Positions 8,165 to 16,785 of a DNA stretch of 24,041 nucleotides are shown here, in pieces. The DNA lies in NCBI RefSeq assembly GCF_946477055.1, contig NZ_CAMKXG010000017.1:1-24041 (forward strand). The letters run 5' to 3'. A program made the translations under genes and the position numbers. Positions within the stretch are counted from its first letter, which is position 1. Each line of letters begins with the position of its first letter. The notes beneath the pieces are model-generated. The model was not told the DNA's origin. It saw only the letters and a list, made by a program, of their open reading frames with translations, and made no database searches. The DNA is from Lonsdalea britannica (GTDB lineage: Bacteria > Pseudomonadota > Gammaproteobacteria > Enterobacterales > Enterobacteriaceae).

Positions 8165-8174
8165 AGACATCTTG

Positions 8175-9539
8175 TCAGGTCAAAATTTCATAACAGGGGA
8201 TGTAGGTGCTGCCCGGCAACTTCATGCGCTGCTGCGCAACGAAGCCTTGTAGCAGGCGGTCCATGTTTTTCATGATTTCTGCGTTGCCATCAAGCTTATA
8301 TGGGCCGAATTGTTCGATGGCCTGAATGCCGCCTTCTTTGACGTTGCCCGCCACGATACCCGAAAACGCTTTGCGCAGCGCGGCGGCAAGCTGTTCGTTC
8401 GGTTGGTCCGGATGCAGGTGCAGATTCGCCATGTTTTCGTGCGTAGGCTCGAAAGGTATCTGCAAATCAGGAGCGATACGCAGCGACCAGTTGAAGCTAT
8501 AGGCATCGCCGGTATGGCGGCGGTGCTCTTTCACCAGCGGCATCGACTTCTTCATCTCGCGCGCGACTTCAGCGGCATCATTGATGATGATGCTGTAGTA
8601 GCGGCGGGCCTGACGTCCCAGCGTACTGACGATGAATTCGTCCAGCACCCGAAAATAATCCGCGCTTTCTTCCGGTCCCGTCAGAATGATCGGCAATACT
8701 TGCTCGCTGTTGGCCGGATCCATCATGATCCCCAGCAGATACAGGAACTCCTCCGCCGTGCCGACGCCGCCCGGGAAAATAATGATCCCATGACCGATGC
8801 GAACAAAGGCTTCCAGCCGTTTTTCAATATCTGGCATGATGATCAGTTCGTTGACGAGCGGGTTAGGTGGCTCGGCCGCGATGATGGAAGGTTCAGTCAT
8901 GCCGATGAACCGGCCGTCTTTGTAGCGCTGCTGAGCATGGCCTACGGCGGCGCCTTTCATGGGCGCTTCCATCGCGCCGGGTCCGCAGCCGGTGCAGATA
9001 TTCAACTCGCGGAGCCCAAGCTGGCTGCCTACACGGCGAGCATACTGATACTCTTTTTCGTTGATGGAGTGACCGCCCCAGCAAACAACCATGTTGGGTT
9101 CTTCGCCCACGTGCAGCGCACGCGCGTTGCGAAGAATGGAAAAGACGATGTTGGTGATATGCGTCGAATTTTCCAGATCGAGGTTCTGATACTGCCCCGT
9201 TTGCGTGATCTGCCCGTTGACGAACAGAATATCGCGCAGGACGGCGAACAGGTTGGCCTGCAAGGAACGAATCAGCTGACCATCCACAAACGCCTCTTCA
9301 GGCGGGTTAACCAGTTCAAGCTTCACGCCGCGTTCACGTCGCAGCACATTGATATCGAAATTCTCGAAACGGGAGAGTAATTCTTTGCTGTTGTCCGTCT
9401 GGCTGCCGGAGTTCAATACGGCCAGCGAACAGTTACGAAATAAGCGGTAAAGGTCGCTGCTGGCGCTGCTTTTAAGCCTGTCTACTTCCAACTGCGACAG
9501 CAAATCCATAGACCCGAGCGGGCTGATATGTGTAATCAA
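8175..9539 (-). CDS. ppnN: Nucleotide 5'-monophosphate nucleosidase PpnN (LOG family, YgdH)
   Basis: PpnN hydrolyses the N-glycosidic bond of purine and pyrimidine nucleoside monophosphates. In E. coli it is allosterically stimulated by (p)ppGpp, which tunes purine salvage against tolerance. The central LOG (lysine decarboxylase-like) domain carries [20 protein letters not shown] and the signature PGGVGTAEE (256-264, catalytic Glu264). N- and C-terminal regulatory extensions are both present. Start choice: TTG at 9537-9539 has a perfect AAGGAG (complement of 9545-9550) 5 bp upstream and gives 454 aa, exactly the E. coli length. The frame is open 69 bp further to a GTG at 9608, but the added KR-rich segment is not part of the family. 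Divergent from syd. Confidence 0.96.
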   Translation of the reverse strand: MITHISPLGSMDLLSQLEVDRLKSSASSDLYRLFRNCSLAVLNSGSQTDNSKELLSRFENFDINVLRRERGVKLELVNPPEEAFVDGQLIRSLQANLFAVLRDILFVNGQITQTGQYQNLDLENSTHITNIVFSILRNARALHVGEEPNMVVCWGGHSINEKEYQYARRVGSQLGLRELNICTGCGPGAMEAPMKGAAVGHAQQRYKDGRFIGMTEPSIIAAEPPNPLVNELIIMPDIEKRLEAFVRIGHGIIIFPGGVGTAEEFLYLLGIMMDPANSEQVLPIILTGPEESADYFRVLDEFIVSTLGRQARRYYSIIINDAAEVAREMKKSMPLVKEHRRHTGDAYSFNWSLRIAPDLQIPFEPTHENMANLHLHPDQPNEQLAAALRKAFSGIVAGNVKEGGIQAIEQFGPYKLDGNAEIMKNMDRLLQGFVAQQRMKLPGSTYIPCYEILT

Positions 9540-9717
9540 TTTTGCTCCTTGATACGTAGGGTATGACGTCGGTTCTTTAATCGGACTTTTTTTGATTCGC
9601 CTCTTCACCTTAACGTGAGCTAATCATTTTGCCAATCTTCGACAGCGCCGTGACGTCGGCACTGCGCGGCGTTACGCACTTTGGCCGAGATGCGCTCGAC
9701 GACCGGCCGCACTCTCA

Positions 9718-9742
9718 GGTTACAATGCGGGGTAGTGTAACC
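9718..9742 (+). repeat. Inverted repeat in the ppnN-syd intergenic region
   Basis: GGTTACA (9718-9724) and TGTAACC (9736-9742) form a perfect 7-bp inverted repeat with an 11-bp spacer, about 25 bp before the syd start. It includes TACAAT (9721-9726), a possible -10 element without a clear -35. It could be an operator overlapping the syd promoter or an RNA hairpin. I know of no named regulator for it. Confidence 0.35.
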
Positions 9743-9766
9743 CGACCGGTAGAGTAATGAAGAATG

Positions 9767-10321
9767 ATGGATCAACACGTGTTGCAGGCGTTAACCGATT
9801 TTACCCAGCGCTATGTGCGTCGCTGGCAGGATCATGAGGGGCATCCTCCCGCCTCTGAAGCGCTGTATGGCATTCCCTCGCCCTGTATCGTCGCCACTCA
9901 TGACGAACAGGTGCAGTGGTTGCCACAGTCAGGCGGAGAGCACAAACATCTGGATGGCGTCGAACGTGCGATGGACATCCAACTGCATCCCGATGCGCAC
10001 GTGTTCTACACCAGCCAGTATGCCGGAGATATGGAGGCATGCTTCGACGATATTCATTGCACATTGTTACAGGCATGGAGCGAGGACGACCTTATCCGCA
10101 TGCAGGAAAATCTGATCGGCCATCTGGTGACGCAGAAGCGGCGTAAGCTGCCGCCGACGCTGTTTTTAGCGACGACGGCGTCGGAAATGACGTTAATCTC
10201 GCTGTGCAATAGAAGTGGGGAAATCATCCTCGAAGAGTTCGGAACGCAGAAAAGACGTGTACTTGCCGCGACATTATCTGAATTTTTATATAAGCTTCAG
10301 CCATTGATTCAGAATTACTGA
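9767..10321 (+). CDS. syd: SecY-interacting protein Syd
   Basis: Syd is a soluble protein that docks to the cytoplasmic face of SecY. It is thought to test or protect translocon integrity, and overproduction stabilises free SecY. The 184-aa product has the SUKH-like Syd fold, with conserved [49 protein letters not shown], and a C-terminal [11 protein letters not shown] segment. ATG codons at 9764 and 9767 are adjacent; the second aligns with E. coli MDDL and is used here. The Shine-Dalgarno is weak (GAAG). The neighbour order syd-csrB-yqcC-truC-yqcA is as in E. coli. Confidence 0.95.
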   Translation: MDQHVLQALTDFTQRYVRRWQDHEGHPPASEALYGIPSPCIVATHDEQVQWLPQSGGEHKHLDGVERAMDIQLHPDAHVFYTSQYAGDMEACFDDIHCTLLQAWSEDDLIRMQENLIGHLVTQKRRKLPPTLFLATTASEMTLISLCNRSGEIILEEFGTQKRRVLAATLSEFLYKLQPLIQNY

Positions 10322-10342
10322 AGCGTGTTTCGCTTTTCAGTG

Positions 10343-10360
10343 TGTGAGAAATATCTCACA
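10343..10360 (+). promoter_or_regulatory. UvrY/GacA-type upstream activating site of csrB
   Basis: TGTGAGAAATATCTCACA is a perfect 18-bp palindrome-type site (7-bp arms, 4-bp centre). It strongly resembles the E. coli csrB UvrY site TGTGAGAGATCTCTTACA and the GacA box TGTAAG-N6-CTTACA. It is centred about 185 bp before the predicted csrB start, the distance known in E. coli. It implies control of the sRNA by a BarA/UvrY (GacS/GacA) two-component system encoded elsewhere. The 10361-10530 stretch after it is very A+T-rich and has no gene. Confidence 0.85.
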
Positions 10361-10522
10361 ATGGGTGTAGGTTATCGCTTATATTTTATATTAATATAGT
10401 GTGAAAATTACAATTAACCATTATTTTTCAATGATTTGAATTTTATGGCATTGGAAAAGACTGAATGGAAGGTATGTTGCTCTGAATTAGGGGCTTGCCG
10501 ATTCGCTTTAATTAATACATCT

Positions 10523-10528
10523 TATTAT
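10523..10528 (+). promoter_or_regulatory. Candidate -10 of the csrB promoter
   Basis: TATTAT lies 7-8 bp before the predicted csrB start. No good -35 is present, which fits an activator-dependent promoter. A TTGCCG at 10495-10500 is too far (22 bp). Confidence 0.45.
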
Positions 10529-10534
10529 TCGCCA

Positions 10535-10884
10535 GGCAACATGGTAACAGGACGACGTAATACCGTTGTTTAATGATTATGCGTCCGTTCCAGCCGAAAT
10601 GCTTCAGGATGAAATGTTTTCAGGATGAAAGCACGGACACCTCCATGATGGAGAATGGGAGCCGGCTTGGACATGCTGGTGGGGCAGGAGCCTAAAGGGA
10701 ACGAGATCAGGACGATCGCGAGGGAACGGCAGTCAGGGAAGAAAGAGGGATCGCCAGCGAAGGAATTGCGGGTCGGGATGACCACAAAGGAAAAGTTTTC
10801 AAGGATGAGCAGGGACGCAACTGTGTAGCGGGATTGCTATAAAACGAATCGGGGGTACTGAGCAATCAGTACCCCCATTTTTTT
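10535..10884 (+). ncRNA. csrB: CsrB/RsmB family CsrA(RsmA)-sequestering sRNA
   Basis: Between syd and yqcC, where E. coli has csrB, the plus strand carries about 350 nt with some 19 GGA motifs. Several are in hairpin loops such as TTCAGGATGAA at 10604-10614 and again near 10619-10629. Blocks close to E. coli CsrB are GGACACCTCC/ATGGAGAATG (10635-10657) and GGAAAAG..TCAAGGATGAGCAGGGA (10789-10815), and it ends in a strong terminator. CsrB/RsmB RNAs bind many copies of the CsrA/RsmA translational regulator and titrate it away. In soft-rot bacteria rsmB thereby promotes exoenzyme production. The 5' end is inferred: TATTAT at 10523-10528 is the likely -10, placing the start near 10535. Confidence 0.94.
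10851..10884 (+). terminator. Rho-independent terminator of csrB
   Basis: GGGGGTACTG (10851-10860) and CAGTACCCCC (10867-10876) form a perfect 10-bp stem with a 6-base loop, followed by A and seven T. This is one of the strongest terminators in the window. Confidence 0.95.
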
Positions 10885-10987
10885 GTGCCAGCGACATCTC
10901 GGCGCGAGGATATTTCGCAGGATGCCTCCGCGTGGCATCAATGTTATCCTTTGCCGCCCTACCGTTAGTCTGTTTGAGACCCCTGAT

Positions 10988-11308
10988 ATGAGTGAAGATA
11001 TGCAGCTTCGGCAAGCCTTGTTGGCTGTTGAACACGCCCTGAAAGAAAGTGAACTGTGGCAGAGCAAGCCGCCGGAGGCGGAGGCCTTCTCCAGCGCCGA
11101 GCCTTTCTGCGTGGATACCATGGAAGCCCAACAGTGGCTGCAGTGGGTGCTGCTGCCTCGTATGCATGCCTTGCTGGATAGCGGGGCGCCATTGCCTGAG
11201 CGTTTTGCTATTCACCCCTATTTCGAAATGGCGTTCGAAGGACGCGAAGAGGAATTACAGACTCTTTTGAACACGCTGCGCGAGCTGGATGGTTTCTTTG
11301 GAAAATAA
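10988..11308 (+). CDS. yqcC: YqcC family protein (DUF446)
   Basis: A 106-aa cytoplasmic, mostly helical protein of the YqcC/DUF446 family, function unknown. Recognisable family features are DTMEAQQWLQWVLLPRMHALLD and PLPERFAIHPYFEMAF. The frame is open back to 10883, but homologues start at MSEDMQLRQALLAVEHAL. The earlier part would lie in the csrB terminator and lacks similarity, so the ATG at 10988 is used. It precedes truC by 4 bp, in the fixed order yqcC-truC-yqcA known from E. coli, and is expected to be cotranscribed with them. Confidence 0.92.
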   Translation: MSEDMQLRQALLAVEHALKESELWQSKPPEAEAFSSAEPFCVDTMEAQQWLQWVLLPRMHALLDSGAPLPERFAIHPYFEMAFEGREEELQTLLNTLRELDGFFGK

Positions 11309-11312
11309 ACCG

Positions 11313-12068
11313 ATGTTGGACATTCTTTATCAGGATGATTATCTGGTGGCCGTCAACAAGCCTCCCGGATGGTTGGTACACCGTAGCTGGCTCGACCGCA
11401 AAGAGAAAGTGGTGGTCATGCAAACGGTGCGTGACCAGATCGGTCAGCACGTCTACACCGTGCATCGGCTTGACCGGCCGACTTCCGGCGTTCTACTGCT
11501 AGCGCTTTCCAGCGATGTCGCTCGCCAGCTGTCCTCGTTATTTGAACAGCATGATCTCCAAAAAACTTATCACGCCGTAGTGCGCGGACATGTTTTTGAT
11601 TCTGCTACCATTGACTATGCATTGACGGAAGAGCTGGACAAAATCGCGGACAAGTTCGCCAATCCCGATAAGGGACCACAGCCTGCGGTCAGCCATTATC
11701 GCGCGCTGGCTCAGGCGGACATGCCTGTCGCCATTGGCCGCTATCCGACGTCTCGCTACACGTTAATGGAACTGAAGCCGGAAAATGGGCGTAAGCATCA
11801 GCTTCGGCGGCATATGAGTCATATCCACCATCCCATTATCGGCGACAGCACGCACGGCGATTTGAAGCAGAATCGCGGTATGGCCGCCCACTTTGGCTGT
11901 TCGCGAATGATGCTGCACGCCAGCAGTCTGTCGCTGATCCACCCTGTGACGGGTGAGCCACTGGAGCTTAAAGCGCGCTGGGATGAAACCTGGCAGAGTG
12001 TGATGTCGCAGTTCGGTTGGGAGGGTATTCTCCCTGATTTTGAAAGGGTTGAGTTTCCCGCGGCCTGA
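11313..12068 (+). CDS. truC: tRNA pseudouridine(65) synthase TruC
   Basis: TruC converts U65 in the acceptor/T-stem region of certain tRNAs to pseudouridine. It belongs to the RluA family. The catalytic Asp54 is in the motif HRLDRPTSGVLLLAL, and the family motifs GWLVHRSW (near 19-26) and GRKHQLRRH are intact. Other in-frame codons upstream (11289) fall inside yqcC. Homologues begin at MLDILYQDDYLVAVNKP, so the ATG at 11313 is used, giving 251 aa. It sits 4 bp after the yqcC stop and 46 bp before yqcA, consistent with one operon. Confidence 0.96.
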   Translation: MLDILYQDDYLVAVNKPPGWLVHRSWLDRKEKVVVMQTVRDQIGQHVYTVHRLDRPTSGVLLLALSSDVARQLSSLFEQHDLQKTYHAVVRGHVFDSATIDYALTEELDKIADKFANPDKGPQPAVSHYRALAQADMPVAIGRYPTSRYTLMELKPENGRKHQLRRHMSHIHHPIIGDSTHGDLKQNRGMAAHFGCSRMMLHASSLSLIHPVTGEPLELKARWDETWQSVMSQFGWEGILPDFERVEFPAA

Positions 12069-12114
12069 GGTCAGGATAGCGGGGTTAAATCTGTCTGATT
12101 GAGGGAGTCGCGTC

Positions 12115-12573
12115 ATGGCGCAGATCGGTATTTTTGTTGGCACCGTTTACGGTAACGCGTTGTTGGTAGCAGAAGAAGCGGAAAATATTCTCAGAGAACG
12201 CGGGCACGAAGTGAAAATCTTCGAGGGTGCCTCGCTGGAAGACTGGCTGACGTATCGTGAGCAGCAGGTGCTGGTTGTGACCTCCACGACCGGGCAGGGG
12301 GAACTGCCTGAGTCCATCGTGTCGTTGTACACGGCGTTGCGCGACACCTGCGGGCCTTTACCTGACATGGGCTATGGCCTGATTGCACTCGGCGACAGCA
12401 GCTATGACGTCTACTGCGGCGGCGGGCGTCAATTCGATGCTTTGCTGCAAGAGCTGGGGGCTGAGCGAATCGGCGAGCGATTAGAGATTGACGCCACCGA
12501 ACAGCCGGAGCCGGAAGTCGTGTCCTGTGCATGGGTTGAAACCTGGGCTGACCTGCTGGAAAGCCGCGCCTAA
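12115..12573 (+). CDS. yqcA: Flavodoxin-like protein YqcA
   Basis: A 152-aa short-chain flavodoxin that should bind FMN; its redox partner is not settled. The phosphate-binding loop GTVYGNA (9-15) replaces the usual T/SxTGxT. The FMN-contacting loops STTGQGELP (57-65) and [18 protein letters not shown] are both present. It is related to MioC, but the position after truC and the sequence identify YqcA. A strong Shine-Dalgarno GAGGGAG lies just upstream of the ATG. Last gene of the yqcC-truC-yqcA unit, followed by a strong terminator. Confidence 0.94.
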   Translation: MAQIGIFVGTVYGNALLVAEEAENILRERGHEVKIFEGASLEDWLTYREQQVLVVTSTTGQGELPESIVSLYTALRDTCGPLPDMGYGLIALGDSSYDVYCGGGRQFDALLQELGAERIGERLEIDATEQPEPEVVSCAWVETWADLLESRA

Positions 12574-12621
12574 GGTTGACCTAGTCGGTGTAGTGCATAA
12601 GTAGCACATAAACAGCATAAA

Positions 12622-12645
12622 AAAACGGGGCTTCGGCCCCGTTTT
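12622..12645. terminator. Bidirectional terminator between yqcA and yaeH
   Basis: AAAACGGGGC (12622-12631), the tetraloop TTCG, and GCCCCGTTTT (12636-12645) form a symmetrical hairpin with A and T tracts on either side. It can serve both the plus-strand yqcA operon and the convergent minus-strand yaeH. Confidence 0.93.
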
Positions 12646-12675
12646 GCTGCATAGCGCAAGATGCGGATAGATGTC

Positions 12676-13065
12676 TTAACGGTTTTTGGTCAGTTTTTCC
12701 AAATCGGACTCAATCTCGCTGATCTTGTTGGTGACAACGCTTTCCAGATGACGTAAATCAGCCAGAATTTTGCGTTTCAGGTCGACTTCGATCTGTTCGC
12801 GCTGACAGATCTGATCAAGCTCATCAACGACATAACGGAGATTGGGACTGATTTCATTAATTTCCCGGAAGCCTTGTCCCGCATTGTCCGCCGCAATGGT
12901 TTTGCGCTGACGGGGATATTTGAATTTCACGCTTTTGGCGAAGAACTCGCCTTTGTCTTTGCGGAAATAAATTTTCAGAATGTCATTGCTGGCTTCCTGC
13001 CGCAGGCTATAACGGTCGATATCTTCCGGGTTGCTGATCCCGAGGCTCTTCAGATTGTCATACAT
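12676..13065 (-). CDS. yaeH: DUF3461 family protein YaeH
   Basis: A 129-aa soluble protein of the DUF3461 family, of unknown function, very close to E. coli YaeH (128 aa). Visible features are [20 protein letters not shown] at the start, a Lys/Arg-rich centre ([10 protein letters not shown]), and a C-terminal coiled-coil-like helix from about residue 95 ([14 protein letters not shown] at the end). The frame is open 99 bp further upstream, but the ATG at 13065 has AGAGGTGA at ideal spacing and matches the family start. The dapD terminator lies just upstream, so a separate promoter is likely; TTGCAT...TAGAAC with a 17-bp spacer about 25-55 bp before the ATG is a weak candidate. Confidence 0.93.
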   Translation of the reverse strand: MYDNLKSLGISNPEDIDRYSLRQEASNDILKIYFRKDKGEFFAKSVKFKYPRQRKTIAADNAGQGFREINEISPNLRYVVDELDQICQREQIEVDLKRKILADLRHLESVVTNKISEIESDLEKLTKNR

Positions 13066-13148
13066 AGCATCACCTCTTCCTGTTCTAAGCCATGCTACAT
13101 TTTTATGCAATGCAGCGGGTCCGTATGCGCGTTGTCCCGACCGAACAT

Positions 13149-13174
13149 AAAAATGGCGGGTCATTCACCCGCCA
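13149..13174 (-). terminator. Rho-independent terminator after dapD
   Basis: On the minus strand TGGCGGGT (13167-13174) pairs with ACCCGCCA (13154-13161) around a 5-base loop, followed by five T. It lies 13 bp after the dapD stop. Confidence 0.88.
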
Positions 13175-13186
13175 AATGTATGTTTA

Positions 13187-14011
13187 TCAGTCGATGGTGC
13201 GCAACAGCTCGTTGATGCCCACTTTACCGCGGGTTTTCGCATCGACTTTCTTCACGATCACGGCGCAGTACAAGCTGTGGCTGCCATCTTTGGAAGGCAT
13301 GTTGCCGGAAACAACAACAGAGCCTGCCGGTACGCGACCGAAGTGGACTTCGCCGGTTTCGCGGTCATAAATGCGGGTACTCTGGCTAATGAATACGCCC
13401 ATTGAAATGACGGAGCCTTCTTCGACGATGACGCCTTCCACGACTTCGGAACGTGCGCCGATGAAGCAGTTGTCTTCAATGATGGTCGGGTTGGCCTGCA
13501 GAGGTTCCAGAACGCCGCCGATGCCGACGCCGCCGGACAGGTGGACGTTTTTACCGATCTGCGCGCAAGAGCCTACGGTAACCCAGGTATCTACCATCGT
13601 GCCTTCATCGACATAGGCGCCGATGTTGACGTACGAAGGCATCAGGACGGTATTACGCGCGATAAAGGCGCCCTGACGAACGCTGGCTGGCGGCGCGACA
13701 CGGAAACCTTCGCGCTGGAAGCGTGCTTCGTCGTAGTCGGCGAATTTCATCGGCACTTTGTCGTAGTAACGTGTTTCGTTGCCATCGATGACGCGGTTTT
13801 CATTGATACGGAAGGAAAGCAGTACGGCTTTCTTCAGCCACTGATGAGTGACCCACTGACCGTCGATTTTCTCTGCGACACGCAGTGCGCCGCTGTCCAG
13901 CAGGTTGATGGCCTGATTGACCGCTTCACGCGTGACGGTATCTGCATTAGCCGGAGTGATTTCTGCGCGGCGTTCGAAGGCTGTTTCGATGACGTTTTGT
14001 AATTGCTGCAT
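13187..14011 (-). CDS. dapD: 2,3,4,5-tetrahydropyridine-2,6-dicarboxylate N-succinyltransferase
   Basis: DapD transfers succinyl from succinyl-CoA to tetrahydrodipicolinate in the succinylase branch of lysine and meso-diaminopimelate synthesis, feeding protein and peptidoglycan synthesis. The 274-aa length equals E. coli DapD. An N-terminal helical domain (about 1-100) is followed by a left-handed beta helix built of hexapeptide repeats: [40 protein letters not shown], and [20 protein letters not shown] lies about 6 bp before the ATG. It follows glnD after 39 bp on the same strand and ends at a clear terminator. Confidence 0.97.
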   Translation of the reverse strand: MQQLQNVIETAFERRAEITPANADTVTREAVNQAINLLDSGALRVAEKIDGQWVTHQWLKKAVLLSFRINENRVIDGNETRYYDKVPMKFADYDEARFQREGFRVAPPASVRQGAFIARNTVLMPSYVNIGAYVDEGTMVDTWVTVGSCAQIGKNVHLSGGVGIGGVLEPLQANPTIIEDNCFIGARSEVVEGVIVEEGSVISMGVFISQSTRIYDRETGEVHFGRVPAGSVVVSGNMPSKDGSHSLYCAVIVKKVDAKTRGKVGINELLRTID

Positions 14012-14050
14012 CCTGACTCTCTATCTCGTGATTACTAAGGTAATAATTAA

Positions 14051-16744
14051 TTAACACAAGCCTACTTTATCGTTTGGGTTGAGGGCCTCTGTCAACCGTT
14101 GTTGCAATTTAAGCTGCAATTCGGGGCTCAATGCTCGGCGATCGTTGTCCGCCAGAATAAATAAATCCTCTACGCGTTCGCCGATGGTGGAAATACGCGC
14201 GCCGTGCAGTGATATATGCAGTTCGGCGAAGACCTCGCCGACCTGAGCCAACAGGCCGGGCTGGTCAAGCGCGACCAATTCCATGTAGCTGCGGCGATCG
14301 GTGTGTGTCGTCGGCAGGAAGCCGACTTCAGTCTCGACGCTGAAATGACGGAGCTTGGACGATGTGCGACGAACGCGGGGAGAGTGGTAATCCTTCTGCG
14401 TCAGCGCCTGCTCAATCGCCAGGCGAATCATGTTATGACGATCCTGCGCTACCGGGTTGCCCTCCGGCTCCAGCACGATGAAGGTATCCATCGCCATCCC
14501 GTCACGGCTGGTAAAGATTTGCGCATCATGAACGTTCAGATTACGGCGATCCAGCTCGCCTGCGACGGTGGCGAACAGATAAGGGCGGTCGGGACTCCAG
14601 ATAAAGATCTCCGTGCCGCCGCGTGTGGTGTCATCCCCGATCAGCACCAGCGGTTTGCTGGGGTCGTGGTTCACCAGATGAAGGGCGTGCCAGGCCAGCT
14701 GATTGGGCGTATGGCGCAGGAAATAGTCAGCGCGACAGCGGCTCCAAATCTCATTCAGCGCAGTTTCGTCAATGTTATCCATACGCAGCAGCGCCAGCGC
14801 CTGCTGACGATGGTGCCGTACCCGCTTCCGAAGGTCGGGTGAGTGTTGCATCCCACGTCGTAACTGCTTCTCGGTGGCGAAGTACAGCTCGTGCAACAGA
14901 CTCTGTTTCCAGCTGTTCCACAACGTTTCGTTGGTGGCACAGATGTCGGCGACCGTCAGATTGATCAGGTAGCGCAGGCGGGTTTCGCTTTGCACTTCCT
15001 CGGCGAACTGTTGAATAACGGCAGGATCCTGAATATCGCGACGTTGGGCGGTGACCGACATCATCAGATGACAGCGTACCAGCCACGAAACCAGCTGCGC
15101 CTCGCGCAGGTTCAGTCCGTGCAATGCCGCGAACTCCAGCGCGTCTTTCGCGCCTAGCTCAGAGTGATCGCCGCCGCGTCCTTTGGCGATGTCATGGAAC
15201 AACGCGGCCAGCAACAGCAGCTCGGGCTGTGGCAATCGGGGGTATAGTTTCACACACAGCGGATGTTCTTTCAGCGTTGACTCATCGGCGAAGCTTTCCA
15301 GCTTGAGCAAGACGCGAATCGTATGCTCGTCCACGGTGTAGGCGTGAAACAAGTCGAACTGCATCTGGCCAACGATATTGCTCCACTGCGGCATATAGGC
15401 CCACAGTACGCTGTGTCGGTGCATCGGCAACAGCGCCTGACTGACCGCTCGCGGGTGGCGCAGAATGTTCATGAACAGGCTGCGGGCCTCCGGGATGGTA
15501 CACAAGGGGCTGGCAAGGTGACGACGGGCGTAACGCAGTCGGCGCAGCGTCGTCGAATAGATGCCGGTGATCTCGGGATGACGCACCATGGCATAAAACA
15601 TGCGCATGATGGCTTCAGGTTTATTATCGAATAGCGTTTCATCCTGCAAATCAATCAGTGTACCGCGCAGCTGGAACTCGCTGTCCAGCATCCGCGGCTT
15701 TTCATGCGGATCCAGCGCCAGAATGGCTTCATCGAACAGCTGAAGCAGCATCTGGTTAAGCTCGTACACTCGTCGCGTGACCCGGAAGAAGTCTTTCATC
15801 ATGCGCTCGACGGGCGCGTTTCCTTCTCCCTGATACTGCAACAGTTGCGCTACGTTCAACTGGCGGTCGAACAACAATCGGTTGTCATAGCGGCTCAGCA
15901 GCGAGTGCAGGGCGAAGCGGATGCGCCACAGAAAGCTTTGGCATTCGTTGAGTTCATTGCGCTCGGCTTCCGTCAGGAACCCAAAGCCGACCATTTCATT
16001 CAGCGACGTCGCGCCGAAGTGGCGGCGTGCGACCCAAAGTAGGGTATGGATATCGCGCAGGCCGCCGGGGCTGCTTTTAATATCCGGCTCCAGGTTGTAG
16101 CTGGTGCCATGATAGCGCTGATGACGCTCGCGTTGTTCGGCGACCTTGGCGGCGAAGAAAGAGGCCGACGGCCAAAAGTCATCGCTGAAAATGTGTTTCT
16201 GCAACGACAGAAACAGGGCGACGTCGCCGCAGATCATGCGAGATTCGATCAGGTTGGTCGAGACGGAGATATCCGCTCGACCTTCTTCCAGACACTCGTC
16301 CAACGTGCGTACGCTGTGGCCGACTTCCAGCCGCAGATCCCAGAGTAGGGTAATCAACTGGCTGACGGCCTGGGACTGCGCTTCGTCAAACCCATCACGG
16401 CTCAGAACCAGCAGATCGATATCAGAGAGCGGATGCAGCTCTCCGCGCCCGTAGCCGCCGACGGCAACCAAAGCGGTTTGCTCCGCGCTGTCTAAATGGT
16501 AGAAGTGCCACAGTCGCTGCAGCAGGCGATCGATGAACTGTGTACGGGCGTCGATCAGGGTTTCCGCGCTGACGCCGGCCTTGAACTCATCCGTTAGCCA
16601 TATCTGGAACTGTTCCAGATGCTGTTTCAGCGTCTGGCGTTCCAGCATGTCGTCGCTGAAGGTCAGCGGAGATTGGGGGGCGGGGTGGGCCGTCGTTGGC
16701 GTCCCGTGAGAGATGTGCGGCAGGTCCTGATCGATTTCGTTCAT
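14051..16744 (-). CDS. glnD: Bifunctional uridylyltransferase/uridylyl-removing enzyme GlnD
   Basis: GlnD senses glutamine. When it is scarce GlnD uridylylates PII proteins (GlnB, GlnK), and when it is plentiful it deuridylylates them, steering glutamine synthetase activity and NtrC-dependent transcription. The 897-aa protein shows the full domain set. The nucleotidyltransferase motif [19 protein letters not shown] has metal ligands Asp108 and Asp110. The HD hydrolase site is [18 protein letters not shown] (His517, Asp518). Two C-terminal glutamine-binding ACT domains start near 712 and 820. It is close to the E. coli length (890 aa). It lies between map and dapD on the same strand, as in E. 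coli, with a terminator-like hairpin separating it from map. Confidence 0.97.
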   Translation of the reverse strand: MNEIDQDLPHISHGTPTTAHPAPQSPLTFSDDMLERQTLKQHLEQFQIWLTDEFKAGVSAETLIDARTQFIDRLLQRLWHFYHLDSAEQTALVAVGGYGRGELHPLSDIDLLVLSRDGFDEAQSQAVSQLITLLWDLRLEVGHSVRTLDECLEEGRADISVSTNLIESRMICGDVALFLSLQKHIFSDDFWPSASFFAAKVAEQRERHQRYHGTSYNLEPDIKSSPGGLRDIHTLLWVARRHFGATSLNEMVGFGFLTEAERNELNECQSFLWRIRFALHSLLSRYDNRLLFDRQLNVAQLLQYQGEGNAPVERMMKDFFRVTRRVYELNQMLLQLFDEAILALDPHEKPRMLDSEFQLRGTLIDLQDETLFDNKPEAIMRMFYAMVRHPEITGIYSTTLRRLRYARRHLASPLCTIPEARSLFMNILRHPRAVSQALLPMHRHSVLWAYMPQWSNIVGQMQFDLFHAYTVDEHTIRVLLKLESFADESTLKEHPLCVKLYPRLPQPELLLLAALFHDIAKGRGGDHSELGAKDALEFAALHGLNLREAQLVSWLVRCHLMMSVTAQRRDIQDPAVIQQFAEEVQSETRLRYLINLTVADICATNETLWNSWKQSLLHELYFATEKQLRRGMQHSPDLRKRVRHHRQQALALLRMDNIDETALNEIWSRCRADYFLRHTPNQLAWHALHLVNHDPSKPLVLIGDDTTRGGTEIFIWSPDRPYLFATVAGELDRRNLNVHDAQIFTSRDGMAMDTFIVLEPEGNPVAQDRHNMIRLAIEQALTQKDYHSPRVRRTSSKLRHFSVETEVGFLPTTHTDRRSYMELVALDQPGLLAQVGEVFAELHISLHGARISTIGERVEDLFILADNDRRALSPELQLKLQQRLTEALNPNDKVGLC

Positions 16745-16757
16745 GTACGGCGCCCAT

Positions 16758-16779
16758 AAAAAAGCCGGCGATTGCCGGC
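16758..16779 (-). terminator. Terminator between map and glnD
   Basis: On the minus strand GCCGGC (16774-16779) pairs with GCCGGC (16764-16769) around a 4-base loop, followed by six T. It ends 13 bp before the glnD ATG, so it may act as partial termination or attenuation between map and glnD. Confidence 0.75.
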
Positions 16780-16785
16780 AGCTGT

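Noticed and set aside
8310..9380. 356-codon open frame on the plus strand opposite ppnN
   Set aside because: It is fully antisense to a highly conserved gene, has no Shine-Dalgarno, and its translation shows no recognisable motif. Such frames arise from codon bias in G+C-rich genes.
10361..10530. A+T-rich stretch as a possible horizontally acquired segment or attachment site
   Set aside because: It lies between the UvrY/GacA box and csrB, where E. coli also has an A+T-rich control region. No repeats, integrase or gene fragments are present.
10570..11215. Small open frames on both strands across the csrB region
   Set aside because: The sequence is explained by the structured sRNA with its GGA motifs and terminator and by yqcC; none has a ribosome-binding site or recognisable product.
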